Assembly: GCF_002215215.1 (NCBI RefSeq)
Contig: NZ_CP018632.1
Coordinates: forward strand, 7,560,501 to 7,624,500
Direction of reading: 5' to 3'
Length of the DNA stretch: 64,000 nt
Source: Granulosicoccus antarcticus IMCC3135
GTDB lineage: Bacteria > Pseudomonadota > Gammaproteobacteria > Granulosicoccales > Granulosicoccaceae
Each line of letters starts with the position of its first letter. Positions within the stretch are counted from its first letter, which is position 1. Positions 34,074 to 43,021 of the stretch are shown here, piece by piece. The notes under the pieces were generated by a model, which saw nothing but the letters and a program-made list of their open reading frames with translations, made no database searches and had not been told where the DNA came from. The position numbers and the translations under genes are program-made.

Positions 34074-35009
34074 CTACATACCCAACCCGAAGTGCTCGGA
34101 AACCATCCCCGCCCGGGCATAGGCTTTGGGCGTGGCGACAGGCACAACGCGCCCTATGAAATAGTGTTCTTCGGTCTTGGCAAGATCGACCCGTGCTTCA
34201 AATTCCAGAGCGGGAAACAGCAGACTCTGGTGCACGGCGGCAGGCATGGACATCAGCCCAAAGCGCAGACGTTGAATGGTGATCTTTGCACCCTTCTCAG
34301 AAGCGATATTCAGATCAGGGTCTTCCAGAAGACCTGCAACCAGTGCCGCCTCTGTTCCACCAATCTGGACCTTGCTCTGTTTACCAGGTGTCCGCCAGAT
34401 ATTGACAGCCCCGGTTGGTTGCAAGGGGCCGCGCATGGGGATCATGTCGATCAGTGTCTTGCCACCTGCCCCAAGGATTGGCAGGCCTTCCAGTGCGTAG
34501 CCCATGGACACGGTGGCTTCGCCCGCGCCGCTTCGCAACTGACGGCCTTTTTCATCGGCCTGAGCGACCTGCATCAGATGCAACTGCGGTTTTTGCGCAT
34601 GTTTCATGTCAAAGCCTGCCATGTCGATTAATTCATTGGCAAGCTCCAGCGCTTGATCAGCCACCTTACTGCCCAACGTCAAGACAGGCTGTCCATCAGC
34701 ATCACGGCTTTCCTCCAAACCATCCCAGTCCAGGAACTCATCATCGGCCTTGAGTTCGTGCAGGATATTGGTGGACCAGACGGCACCGGATGCTGCGAAG
34801 TATTCAGCCTCGCCGCGCTCAGATATCAGGGCCCGGCCAAACTGAGTTTCCACATCTCGCATTTCTCCCAGATCAAGGCGTTTAGTCAGAGCGTCAATGC
34901 CCTTAGCTCTTTCTTCAAAACGCGGGGCTGTGCATTGGACAACCATACCGCTTTCAGGCATGTCAGGTATTTCACTTTCAAATTCAATGTCATCAAATAT
35001 CAGTGTCAT
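34074..35009 (-). CDS. unknown protein, second gene of a two-gene operon
   Basis: 311 residues; I recognise no family. It has no signal peptide or membrane span, and mixed alpha/beta composition. Visible landmarks: MTLIFDDIEFESEIPDMPES at the start, LVAGLLEDPDLNIASEKG in the middle, and a C-terminal SMPAAVHQSLLFPALEFEAR with FIGRVVPVATPKAY. The upstream DUF6345-like gene ends 11 bases before its ATG, so the two are almost certainly co-transcribed. A partner, inhibitor or substrate of that protein are possibilities, all inferred. The long frame on the other strand is a shadow. Confidence 0.6.
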   Translation of the reverse strand: MTLIFDDIEFESEIPDMPESGMVVQCTAPRFEERAKGIDALTKRLDLGEMRDVETQFGRALISERGEAEYFAASGAVWSTNILHELKADDEFLDWDGLEESRDADGQPVLTLGSKVADQALELANELIDMAGFDMKHAQKPQLHLMQVAQADEKGRQLRSGAGEATVSMGYALEGLPILGAGGKTLIDMIPMRGPLQPTGAVNIWRTPGKQSKVQIGGTEAALVAGLLEDPDLNIASEKGAKITIQRLRFGLMSMPAAVHQSLLFPALEFEARVDLAKTEEHYFIGRVVPVATPKAYARAGMVSEHFGLGM

Positions 35010-35020
35010 GTCAATACTCC

Positions 35021-35713
35021 TTAGCAGGTGCCGCGTGTCCAGTGGAAGGTTCGGCTCCGATCAGGGTCAGTCGGCTCGCCGCTAGTGAACTTCTCGTTAT
35101 AGGTATTTGCGGTGACACCAGAATCAGAAGTACCGGAGGCCCGCAAATAGGCCCATTCCACGTTGGATCCCTCCACCATGCGATTGGCTTTTTTCCACGC
35201 TGTGCGGATTGGGTAGTGCGTGAAAAAACCTGACATCAATGCGTGGGCTACTCCCCCGTACCATGCGAACCAGAACCCGCGTTGATCACGCCCACCGCCA
35301 GAGTAGGAATTGGTGTGAAACCCACACATATAATGCAAGCCTTCGAATGCCGGTATCCAGTCCCAGACACGATTATTGCTGTCATGTTTGAGAACCTGAC
35401 AGGCATGACTGGCCCAGACTTCCAGATCGCCTGCCCCAAAGGCCACACTGTCGGAGGTACTGACAGATCCATCCCACACTGAAAATCGGCCCGGAGAACC
35501 GTGTGAAGACATCATCAGACAATCAACATTGTCGGTTTTTTCGTCGTAATTGGTTGTAACAACAAAGTCCTTTTCCTTGACGTTGCTGTCACCGTGATCT
35601 TCGGTCCAGTCGAAACCCGGAATCAGATCAAAGGTGGATGCAAAGCTTTGCGCTTCGATTCGGCGGCCAACAAGACCATCCTTTATCCACCACGAGCCCA
35701 TTCGTCTTGCCAT
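35021..35713 (-). CDS. DUF6345-like putative cysteine hydrolase
   Basis: 230 residues without signal peptide. GAGGAG lies ~10 bases before the ATG. Two spaced motifs stand out: a hydrophobic strand then SSHG (H71-G72), and LEVWASHAC with C105. A strand-His-Gly followed by strand-Ala-Cys is the layout of clan CD peptidases (caspase, CHAT, gingipain). It also matches my memory of DUF6345 proteins. The C-terminal half is Trp/Gly-rich (GFWFAWYGGVAHAL, RTFHWTRGTC). Peptidase activity is inference; Cys/His could instead be structural. It leads the operon with the unknown gene at 34074. Confidence 0.55.
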   Translation of the reverse strand: MARRMGSWWIKDGLVGRRIEAQSFASTFDLIPGFDWTEDHGDSNVKEKDFVVTTNYDEKTDNVDCLMMSSHGSPGRFSVWDGSVSTSDSVAFGAGDLEVWASHACQVLKHDSNNRVWDWIPAFEGLHYMCGFHTNSYSGGGRDQRGFWFAWYGGVAHALMSGFFTHYPIRTAWKKANRMVEGSNVEWAYLRASGTSDSGVTANTYNEKFTSGEPTDPDRSRTFHWTRGTC

Positions 35714-36071
35714 GGTATTTTCTCCTCAAAAAGGGCGCGATGAAATACGATTCGCGCGGTCAACGGCGTGTCAGGAATGGCGTGATCTCTGACTAGTTCA
35801 CGTTCGAACGGTGTAATACCGACCAAGAACGTTGAGCTGAAAAATGCCGATGTTTGATTATTCAAATCACGTAATAGCTTTTATCTATCTGGCTCGTATT
35901 TTTATCTCTCAGTGAGATCAGCCATGACTTATCACAGCCCTAGAGTAAGGCTCTGCGCATCAGAAACACAACTTGACTTATGGCTAGCATCATTCGGGAA
36001 TAGCCGCATGGTTACGATGCCCCAAGTTTCGAAACCTGGGACCAGTAACTCACATGCCTGTGTCTTTACTC
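35714..36071. other. intergenic region with one palindrome
   Basis: 358 bp. It contains the promoter/RBS side of the DUF6345-like gene and a 20-bp palindrome CCCA-A-GTTTCGAAAC-C-TGGG at 36021-36040, about 31 bases past the stop of the LVIVD lipoprotein gene, where it could act as that gene's terminator. A 60-codon minus-strand frame (35683-35865) lacks a good start site and is not called. Confidence 0.5.
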
Positions 36072-36863
36072 TCAATCCAGAACGTACACCACCGGTTTGG
36101 TATCAATAGAACTGAGTAAAACCGGTACACCACTCACGGTGCTGTATTGCTTCAGGCCCAGATCGTCGATGACGTACAGACGCTGATCCTGGGCGATGAC
36201 ATCCAGGCAATCCACACCTTGCAGTACATTGGCGATTTCAGGTTTCGCAGGATTACTCAGATCAAAGGTTTTCAAACCAGCCACGCCATCACACACATAC
36301 AACTCTGACCCCTCGACAGATAGACCCGCAGGCGCTTGCATGGAAACGGTTTCGACAAGTTGAGGCTGCGTGACATCGCTGATATCCACCACATTCATCT
36401 GATTATCAATATCGCCACCGGTCTGCAAACTGGTATCGCGCTTCAAGGTGACATAGGCATAACCATCCTTGGCCACGACAGGATCCACGGTGCGGGCATG
36501 GGTAAAATCACCGACGTACTGTGGCGATGCCGGATCGGTATTGTCCAGAATATGCAGTCCGCTGGCAGCACCCACCAATAGGTAGTTTTCATACGGAAAC
36601 AATGTCTGGATATCCCACTGCACTTGCACCTGCGTATAGGGTGCGGGTGCTTCGGGTGCTGTGATATCGAAGAGCTGTACGCTACTGCCCGAGATGGCAT
36701 ACAGATAATCGCCACTGATGGTCATGCGAGCTGTTGACCCGCCGATGCCGGTAACCGCACCATCAAAGCTGCCACTTGAGCTATCCGAGTTACAGCCCGC
36801 CAGACTCAGCACACTGGCGGACAACACGGTCAGGACTAACGGCGAAAGTTTATCAATACGCAT
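36072..36863 (-). CDS. lipoprotein with LVIVD beta-propeller repeats
   Basis: 263 residues. Lipobox LSLAGC (Cys at ~24), a Ser-rich linker, then repeated blades of the form GDYLYAISGSSVQLFDIT, NYLLVGAASGLHILDNTDPASP, GYAYVTLKRD ... NVVDISDVTQP and ELYVCDGVAGLKTFDLSNPAKP. These are LVIVD repeats that build a propeller in secreted proteins of unknown function. Its ATG shares one base with the preceding gene's stop (TGATG), so it is translated with the membrane LVIVD protein upstream. Confidence 0.82.
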   Translation of the reverse strand: MRIDKLSPLVLTVLSASVLSLAGCNSDSSSGSFDGAVTGIGGSTARMTISGDYLYAISGSSVQLFDITAPEAPAPYTQVQVQWDIQTLFPYENYLLVGAASGLHILDNTDPASPQYVGDFTHARTVDPVVAKDGYAYVTLKRDTSLQTGGDIDNQMNVVDISDVTQPQLVETVSMQAPAGLSVEGSELYVCDGVAGLKTFDLSNPAKPEIANVLQGVDCLDVIAQDQRLYVIDDLGLKQYSTVSGVPVLLSSIDTKPVVYVLD

Positions 36864-37861
36864 CAGTTGTCCCTCAGACGGTAGCCAACGATCACACCAC
36901 GCTGCCTGTCAACTGTTTGAAACCGGAAGCTGATGTTATAAGGAATGCTCTGGAATTCATCATAAGGAAAGATGTCCTCTTGACGACTGATCAGCTGCAC
37001 ATTGGCCGGATCATTCAAATCGAGCGTTATCAGATCCACAAAGCTGTCGGCATACAGATAGTTATCCCGAATGGCCAGCTCGGTATTACCGGGAATGTTG
37101 ATGAAACCCACATTGAGCGGTGCTTCAGGATTACCGTTATCGATGACATGAATGCCCTTGTTGCGCTCATTCAGAAAGATATAGTCGCCATACAGATAAA
37201 CCCGACCCAACTGATCCGGTGCCCGCGCTGACTCCAACCGCACAGCCTCACGCAGTTCTGCATAACTCATGTAGATGGGGGTCGCAGGCTTCTTGTATTC
37301 TTCACATTCACCGTTTACATCGAAGGCTGCACACTCGCCATAGCTGTCACGCAGGGGCGAGGTCCCTGCCGCTAGCAAACCAGACAAGCTGACCAGTCCG
37401 GCCAATGCCCATCGAGAGGTGCGTTGTCGGGCATAGACGAACAGCCCCAGACGCCATGCCAGCAGTTCTGCCATCAATGCACCCAGCACGATGGCCATGA
37501 CATCGGCAGTGTCCGGCGTACCGAGAGCGCCTTCAAATAGAAACAGACAGCCGACAACAGTCAATCTGAGCCACAGACGCGTACTGAGGGTGGCAGGCAG
37601 TAGTGCATGTAACAGCAACACCGTGGCAAAGGCATGGGTCAGCGATGGCACACTTTGCCCCAGCAAACCGTGCGCTATCAGCGGCGTATCGTGCGGCATC
37701 CAGACAGAGAGCCACTCCAGCATGGGCGGCAATGCATGCTGTCGATATAAACCGTAGTACAGTACCCCTGCCAGCAGTACGGCAATGGACAAAGCCACGG
37801 CGCTGATGCGCCTGAGACAAGCTGGGTCAGCAGAATAGTTTAGTCGTGTGAGATCTTTCAA
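36863..37861 (-). CDS. membrane protein with C-terminal LVIVD repeats
   Basis: 332 residues from a TTG at 37861, preferred because GGAGAG sits seven bases upstream; the longer frame to 37930 would run into the next gene's signal region. Five or so membrane segments cover the first half (LSIAVLLAGVLYYGLY, AFATVLLLHALLPATL, DVMAIVLGALMAELLAW). A periplasmic half follows with LVIVD blades (GDYIFLNERNKGIHVIDN, NYLYADSFVDLITLDLNDP). It shares its stop with the start of the LVIVD lipoprotein, so both likely form one cell-envelope complex. No known family for the membrane half. Confidence 0.68.
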   Translation of the reverse strand: MKDLTRLNYSADPACLRRISAVALSIAVLLAGVLYYGLYRQHALPPMLEWLSVWMPHDTPLIAHGLLGQSVPSLTHAFATVLLLHALLPATLSTRLWLRLTVVGCLFLFEGALGTPDTADVMAIVLGALMAELLAWRLGLFVYARQRTSRWALAGLVSLSGLLAAGTSPLRDSYGECAAFDVNGECEEYKKPATPIYMSYAELREAVRLESARAPDQLGRVYLYGDYIFLNERNKGIHVIDNGNPEAPLNVGFINIPGNTELAIRDNYLYADSFVDLITLDLNDPANVQLISRQEDIFPYDEFQSIPYNISFRFQTVDRQRGVIVGYRLRDN

Positions 37862-37916
37862 TAGTGCTCTCCATGGCAGAACGATCCGGTATTGGCAAAC
37901 AACTAGAGGACGGCAC

Positions 37917-38681
37917 ATGCTACACCGCACAAGGACTTGGCGTCATGGCAGGATTACCCTGACAGGTGTTTCTCTGTTAATGGGCCTGCTGAGCGCACCC
38001 GCCTTACAGGCAGAAATGATCGGACTTGTGGATGCACAGGCCTTTGATGCCGCCCAGTTCCGCAGGGTCACGCTAGAAACCTCGGTGCGGGCCAATACGG
38101 ACGGGACCAGAACCGGTTTTCGAGTCACCCCGCCACGCATTGCAGGCAAGGTAACGCTGTTCGTCGAGGGCATTGTCGTCAACGGAGAGCAAGACAATCT
38201 GGCCATCAATGGCGAGCCGGACTATTCCGGCCTCGGCCTGGGAGGCGGGGCGTATTACACCGGCGTGCCGGACTGGCACTCGATGACGGTGACACTGCAG
38301 CTGGCCCTGCATACCGAGGAGACAGAGGTTGATAACAATCTGTCGGTCTCAGGCCGCGAGGCAACCGTTGAAACCCGACTCCAGAGCCAGTCCCTGAGTG
38401 TGCTGCTCAGCCCTCGAACAGCCTTGCAGGACAATGGACTGAACGGTTATCTGGAACTGGGCTTGAACCGCACTCGCACCGAACAGAAGCTGATGATCGA
38501 TTCCACCAGGGATCCGCTACTGTCCGACAATGACACCCGTGTCAGACCCTTTGTAGAGGCGGGCCTGGTCTTGCCAGCGAAAATCTTTCGATTCTTTGCC
38601 GTACTCGGCTATGAGGAACAACTCTCATTGTCACTGGGTGCCCGCTTGCAAATAGGCCGGACACCCAGTACGCCGCAATAG
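37917..38681 (+). CDS. secreted, probable outer-membrane protein, function unknown
   Basis: 254 residues from the ATG at 37917, where GAGG lies about 7 bases upstream. A signal peptide ends SAPALQA (~residue 31). The remainder alternates polar and hydrophobic residues in short strands (TLFVEGIVVNG, GLGGGAYYTG, SMTVTLQLALHT, GYLELGLNRT) and ends with a long strand near the C-terminus (LSLSLGARLQIG), which suggests a small beta-barrel. No family recognised. It is divergent from the LVIVD pair with about 55 bases between starts and may share regulation. Confidence 0.62.
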   Translation: MLHRTRTWRHGRITLTGVSLLMGLLSAPALQAEMIGLVDAQAFDAAQFRRVTLETSVRANTDGTRTGFRVTPPRIAGKVTLFVEGIVVNGEQDNLAINGEPDYSGLGLGGGAYYTGVPDWHSMTVTLQLALHTEETEVDNNLSVSGREATVETRLQSQSLSVLLSPRTALQDNGLNGYLELGLNRTRTEQKLMIDSTRDPLLSDNDTRVRPFVEAGLVLPAKIFRFFAVLGYEEQLSLSLGARLQIGRTPSTPQ

Positions 38682-38687
38682 CTAAAC

Positions 38688-38750
38688 GCCAGGAGCCTGC
38701 GCAGTAGAAATTCTCGCGGCCAATAAATTTCTGTCGCGCAGACTCCTGGC
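38688..38750. terminator. long bidirectional hairpin between convergent genes
   Basis: GCCAGGAG-C-CTGCGC pairs with GCGCAG-A-CTCCTGGC, with further pairing inside (GAAATT / AATTTC). It lies between the stops of 37917-38681 and 38758-39051 and can end both transcripts. Confidence 0.6.
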
Positions 38751-38757
38751 CACTACC

Positions 38758-39051
38758 TTAGCCGTCAAATCCTTCAACGATCATGAAATCAGATTCGGCA
38801 AAGGCATTACGCAGCTTTTTCGCCGCCTGATACTCAGGGCTGTTGTAGGCGGCCATCGCGGTGTCAAAATCCTTGAACTCAACGATGACATTACGAGCCC
38901 GGTTCAGTCCTTCCAGCTGTTCACAGCGCCCACCACGCACTACAAAACGGGCACCGAACTTCTCATAGACGGGAGCACCCGCCGCAAGATATTCCGGATA
39001 CTGTTCTTCGTTGGTGACGGTAACGCGTGCAACCCAATAAGCCTTTGGCAT
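38758..39051 (-). CDS. DUF1330 family protein
   Basis: 97 residues, ferredoxin-like dimeric alpha/beta-barrel fold expected: AYWVARVTVTNEEQYPEYLAA, then FVVRGGRCEQLEG, RNVIVEFKDFDTAMAAYNSP and FMIVEGFDG. These are the standard DUF1330 landmarks. Cytoplasmic; related folds include small monooxygenases and stress-response barrels, but function is unknown. A monocistronic gene divergent from phoD. Confidence 0.88.
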   Translation of the reverse strand: MPKAYWVARVTVTNEEQYPEYLAAGAPVYEKFGARFVVRGGRCEQLEGLNRARNVIVEFKDFDTAMAAYNSPEYQAAKKLRNAFAESDFMIVEGFDG

Positions 39052-39250
39052 GGTGTGAGCCCTGATCGATGAATGAATGAAAGTGAAAAGTAATGGTGGA
39101 AATACGCACAGGCAAGTCTAGTCGCGCAATAAAACCCATGTGAGTTAACACTAAAACCGTACCTGTCACGAAACCATAACTCACACGAAGGATTCCTGTC
39201 ACATTCGATCGACATGATGCAAGTCTGGTCATCACTCGGTCTATTCACTC

Positions 39251-40831
39251 ATGCGTACGCCCTATGAGCGCGCACTTGCAAGTCTTTCCCGCCGTGAGTT
39301 TCTGAATGTTGCCTGGAAGCTGGGCACAGCGGCGGCACTACTGCCACTGAGCAGCCAACGCCTCTGGGCTAGCCCGGTTTTCGACAGCTACCCATTCACA
39401 CTCGGTGTCGCCTCAGGTGACCCGCTGCCCGATGGCATCGTCTTGTGGACCCGTCTGGCACCCAAGCCTCTGGAAGGCGGTGGCCTACCGAACCTTGCCA
39501 TCGATGTGCAGTGGGAGATCGGTTTTGACGAACAGATGCATACGCTGGCACAAACCGGTACAGCGACCGCCTACGCCGAACTGGGCCATGCCGTGCATGT
39601 CGACATCGCAGGACTTGAGTCAGCCCGGGATTACTGGTACCGCTTTGTGGTCGGCGGCATACAAAGCCCTATCGGCAAGACACGCACAGCCCCAGAGCGC
39701 TATGCCCCGGTCGATCAGATAAAGATAGGGGTCTGTGGCTGCAATCACTATGAACAGGGCTACTTTACGGCCTACCGCCACATGGCCAATGAGAACTTCG
39801 ATGTCATCTTCCACACCGGCGACTATATCTACGAGTACGCCCCCTACGATGGCCTGAGCTCACGGGTTCGCAAACATCTGGGTGAAGAGACGTTCTCGCT
39901 GAACAACTACCGGAACCGCTACGCCCAATACAAGCTGGATCCGGATCTGCAGGCCGTGCATGCATCGGCACCCTTTGTTGCCACCTGGGATGATCACGAG
40001 ATAGACAACGACTGGGCTGCTGAATTCAGCGAAACCAACACCCCACCGGAAATCTTCAAACTGCGCCGTGCGGCAGCCTTTCAGGCTTATTACGAAGCCA
40101 TGCCACTGAGACGGACCGCCTTCCCCAGCGCCGGACATCTGCAACTGTATCGGCAGTTGCATTTCGGTGATCTGATGTCGGTCAATGTGCTGGATACACG
40201 CCAGTATCGCTCCCGACAGGCCTGCCGTGAACACTCTGCCAGCTCTTGCCTTGAATATTCGGATGCCGATCGTTCGATGCTGGGAGGCACGCAGGAGCAG
40301 TGGCTCAAATCGAATCTGTCAGACAGCGTCGCCCACTGGAATGTGCTGGCACAGCAGGTTCCCATGTTTGGTCGCGAAGCCACGCCGGGCAATACCAATA
40401 ACCCGCATGTGATGGATAAATGGTCCGGCTACCCCGCGGCTCGCGAACGCCTGGTGAACGACATAAGCGCTGCCAATCTGAAAAACGTGGTGGTGCTATC
40501 GGGAGATATCCACAGTCATTGGGCCGCCGATGTACCCGCCGACATGTCCCATCCTGATGGTCCATCGGTCGCGGTGGAACTGACAACCACCTCTATCAGC
40601 TCCGGCGGCGATGGCAGCGAGATTGCCGGCTACTGGCCCGACATCCAGCCCTCGCATCCGCATGTCCATCATCACAGTAATCGTCGCGGCTATCTGAGCT
40701 GCCAGATCAGCCCTGATCGCTGGCAAAGCGACTTCATGGTCATGGATACCGTCACCAGCCCTGATGGCCAAGCCAGTCCTGGCGCCCGAATGGTTGTCGA
40801 ACGCAACAACCCCACCGTTATTGATACCTGA
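39251..40831 (+). CDS. phoD: PhoD-family alkaline phosphatase/phosphodiesterase
   Basis: 526 residues. A Tat signal is visible: SRREFLN at ~13-19 followed by a hydrophobic stretch ending LWA. The PhoD N-terminal domain starts PFTLGVASGDPLPDGIVLWTRL, and the metallophosphatase core has GVCGCNHY, FHTGDYIYEY, TWDDHEIDNDWA and LSGDIHSHW with metal ligands. It hydrolyses phosphomono- and diesters in the periplasm using Ca/Fe, exported folded through Tat. The next gene starts on its stop codon (TGATG). Confidence 0.93.
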   Translation: MRTPYERALASLSRREFLNVAWKLGTAAALLPLSSQRLWASPVFDSYPFTLGVASGDPLPDGIVLWTRLAPKPLEGGGLPNLAIDVQWEIGFDEQMHTLAQTGTATAYAELGHAVHVDIAGLESARDYWYRFVVGGIQSPIGKTRTAPERYAPVDQIKIGVCGCNHYEQGYFTAYRHMANENFDVIFHTGDYIYEYAPYDGLSSRVRKHLGEETFSLNNYRNRYAQYKLDPDLQAVHASAPFVATWDDHEIDNDWAAEFSETNTPPEIFKLRRAAAFQAYYEAMPLRRTAFPSAGHLQLYRQLHFGDLMSVNVLDTRQYRSRQACREHSASSCLEYSDADRSMLGGTQEQWLKSNLSDSVAHWNVLAQQVPMFGREATPGNTNNPHVMDKWSGYPAARERLVNDISAANLKNVVVLSGDIHSHWAADVPADMSHPDGPSVAVELTTTSISSGGDGSEIAGYWPDIQPSHPHVHHHSNRRGYLSCQISPDRWQSDFMVMDTVTSPDGQASPGARMVVERNNPTVIDT

Positions 40832-41226
40832 TGAAAACTTCAATGAAAAAGCTGTGCAGCCGAGTCATCGACTCACTGGGCATCGCGGTATTCGCCTGTG
40901 TGGCGCTCACTCTTGCTCTGCCCGGCATCATGCCCGCCCAGGTTCGTGCCATGGTGGCCGTACCCTCAGACTCTGCCATGGCCAGCATCGATTACGCCAA
41001 CTGCTTGTGGCATACCGCCCGTAACCAGGGTTTCTACAGCTTGCAACACGCCGTAGCAACCGGCACCGGCACAGAGGCCAACCGGCAGCTGTGGATACAA
41101 CTGGTCGACTCCATCGAGCCTTCTGTCTGTGGCTCTCAGGATATCGACATCTCCGATCTGATACGGGCACTGGAAGACACCACCGGCGCAGCCGACCAAT
41201 ACTTCATGGCCATGCGCCAGTACTGA
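40831..41226 (+). CDS. small exported protein coupled to phoD, function unknown
   Basis: 131 residues. The signal peptide ends ALPGIMPAQVRA (~40). The mature part has two Cys (NCLWHT, SVCGSQD) and helical character (ALEDTTGAADQYFMAMRQY). The ATG overlaps the phoD stop, so it is translated together with the phosphatase; an accessory role in the periplasm is inferred. I recognise no family. Confidence 0.6.
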   Translation: MKTSMKKLCSRVIDSLGIAVFACVALTLALPGIMPAQVRAMVAVPSDSAMASIDYANCLWHTARNQGFYSLQHAVATGTGTEANRQLWIQLVDSIEPSVCGSQDIDISDLIRALEDTTGAADQYFMAMRQY

Positions 41227-41241
41227 GCTCAAGCCTTCTCG

Positions 41242-42870
41242 CTATTGCTGAAAGACCCGAATATAATCAATCTGAAAGCGCGCCGGAAAGACGGTCGTGC
41301 TGTCGGCGGGCCCCGGATAATTGCCGCCGACAGCCAGATTCGCGATCAGGTACATCTGCTCGTCAGAGACCTGCTCACCCTCAACTCGTCCTGTCTCCAC
41401 ATCATCCACATACCAGACGATAAGGTTGGGCTCCCAGTCCACCCGATAGGTATGAAACGAGCTTGAAAAGTCGCTTATCTGTGCCTTCATTTCAACGGAC
41501 ACCCGATCGGTATTGAAGCCGTCACCATCCGGATCACTCTGATAATGGTAAGCATGATTGGCAGTTGTCAGCCGATCACCAATGGCTTCGATGATGTCGA
41601 TTTCCGGATCTTCAGGCTGGTCCTGTTTGTAGTAGGCATTGAGCAACCAGAAGGCACTCCATAATCCCTTGCCTGCCGGCATGCGAGCACGTGCTTCCAC
41701 CCGGCCATACTTGAAGCGAAACGAGTTGTAGCTGGTGATGATGCCCGACAGATACGGTTGTCGATTGAGCGCAAAGCTGTTGTCAGCCGTATTCAGCACT
41801 CGTGTTGTCTGATCGATGGTCGTGCCATCGGCATCCAGCGCAACTACCTTGAACTTGCGATCAACACCGGGCACCAGGTCGTCGATGAACAGTGAACGAC
41901 CATCGGTGTTACTGACGAATACACCATTGTCAAAGATGTCATAACGACGTGCACCACGTACCGCATTCCAGCCAATATCGGCGGTAGACTCAGAATAGAT
42001 GCTGCTGCGAATCACCAATCGATCATCCAGACTAGCCGCAGGACTGGTCCCATCACCGGTATTGAGGGTTGTGTTCTGCTCGATGATTTTCTCATCACAG
42101 TTGTCGAACGCCACTACCCGGTATTCATAATCTTGCCCTTCCACCAGGCCTGACTCGTAGAGACTTTTGTAGTCAGCACCTGTCAGAGAACGATAAAGTG
42201 TGCCGTTGCGATAGATCTCATAACGGGCGGCACGATTCGGTGACTGCCACTGCAGCTCTGCAACACGTGGTGCGTAGATTTTTGATGTCAGTCCAAGGCT
42301 GAATGCCTGCGGCGCGCTTCCGGGCAGGGGCCGGTCAGCAGTATTAACGGTTAATTGTGCAGTAACCAGTGCATTGCCATTGCCGTCTTTTGCTACCACC
42401 TCATAGGCATAGTCGATGCCGTCGCGAAGATTGCGCTCCAGCCAGGAGCCACCACGGGCCGTGCCTTGCAACTCACCATCGCGGTAGATTTCATAACTCG
42501 CCGCGTTTTCAGGTGAGCGCCACAACAGTTCCACGGTGTTCGCAGAATAGATCGAGCGGGTCAGATATAGAAGTGTGCGATCAAAGGGGGCCTTGATAGC
42601 CTCGATGGAGAGCACGCCATCGGAGACCTTGAATGGCTCATAGCCAAACTGCCCGTCATTGACGTAATACTGGTTCTCATTGTTGATGATGACGCCCGGG
42701 CCCCACAGAAACTCTGTGTCCCAGCGTCCACGATCCAACCCACCGCCATCGAAATTCTCTTCGAACACCAGACGATAAGGCGCATCCGTATCAGGGGCCT
42801 GGCAGGTGTCAGCGGCGACATGAAAGGAGCTTAGTGCCGTAACAGCCAGGAGAAGATGTGCTTTTGACAT
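41242..42870 (-). CDS. secreted GH16 beta-glucanase with three FN3-like modules inserted in the catalytic domain
   Basis: 542 residues. Signal peptide to ~20 (HVAA). GH16 starts at ~31 (PYRLVFEENFDGGGLDRGRW) and runs to ~98. Three modules of ~85 residues follow at ~100-180, ~193-275 and ~283-362, each with IYSxxxxELxW...YEIYRxG and a Y-x-V-V-A strand as in fibronectin type III. GH16 resumes at ~370, with the catalytic E423-I-D425-I-I-E428 motif and the C-terminal VDWEPNLIVWYVDD. The enzyme would cleave beta-1,3/1,4 glucans such as laminarin outside the cell. Interruption of the catalytic fold by the modules is unusual. Confidence 0.88.
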   Translation of the reverse strand: MSKAHLLLAVTALSSFHVAADTCQAPDTDAPYRLVFEENFDGGGLDRGRWDTEFLWGPGVIINNENQYYVNDGQFGYEPFKVSDGVLSIEAIKAPFDRTLLYLTRSIYSANTVELLWRSPENAASYEIYRDGELQGTARGGSWLERNLRDGIDYAYEVVAKDGNGNALVTAQLTVNTADRPLPGSAPQAFSLGLTSKIYAPRVAELQWQSPNRAARYEIYRNGTLYRSLTGADYKSLYESGLVEGQDYEYRVVAFDNCDEKIIEQNTTLNTGDGTSPAASLDDRLVIRSSIYSESTADIGWNAVRGARRYDIFDNGVFVSNTDGRSLFIDDLVPGVDRKFKVVALDADGTTIDQTTRVLNTADNSFALNRQPYLSGIITSYNSFRFKYGRVEARARMPAGKGLWSAFWLLNAYYKQDQPEDPEIDIIEAIGDRLTTANHAYHYQSDPDGDGFNTDRVSVEMKAQISDFSSSFHTYRVDWEPNLIVWYVDDVETGRVEGEQVSDEQMYLIANLAVGGNYPGPADSTTVFPARFQIDYIRVFQQ

Positions 42871-42947
42871 AAGAGCGCTTGGTGCAATTTCGAATTACAT
42901 CCAGTCTATAACGCGCTTCGCATTCAGTTCTAGGGTAGCAATACCGG

Positions 42948-42978
42948 ACGGTCCCGCTCAAACTGTGAGCGGGACCGT
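42948..42978. terminator. perfect hairpin between GH16 promoter and SBP gene end
   Basis: A 13-bp perfect stem (ACGGTCCCGCTCA / TGAGCGGGACCGT) with a 5-base loop, about 44 bases past the stop of the minus-strand binding-protein gene. No T-run on the minus strand, so it may need help to terminate. Confidence 0.55.
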
Positions 42979-43021
42979 GTCCGCGTCTAATTCCGCGATC
43001 GGATCCGGGCCTGGCTTTGGA

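Noticed and set aside
33891-34631. 246-codon plus-strand frame
   Set aside because: It overlaps the haemoglobin end and runs antisense to the 34074-35009 gene, which has the better start and an operon partner.
35683-35865. 60-codon minus-strand frame before the DUF6345-like gene
   Set aside because: TTG start without a ribosome site, and it overlaps the downstream gene's start by 31 bases.
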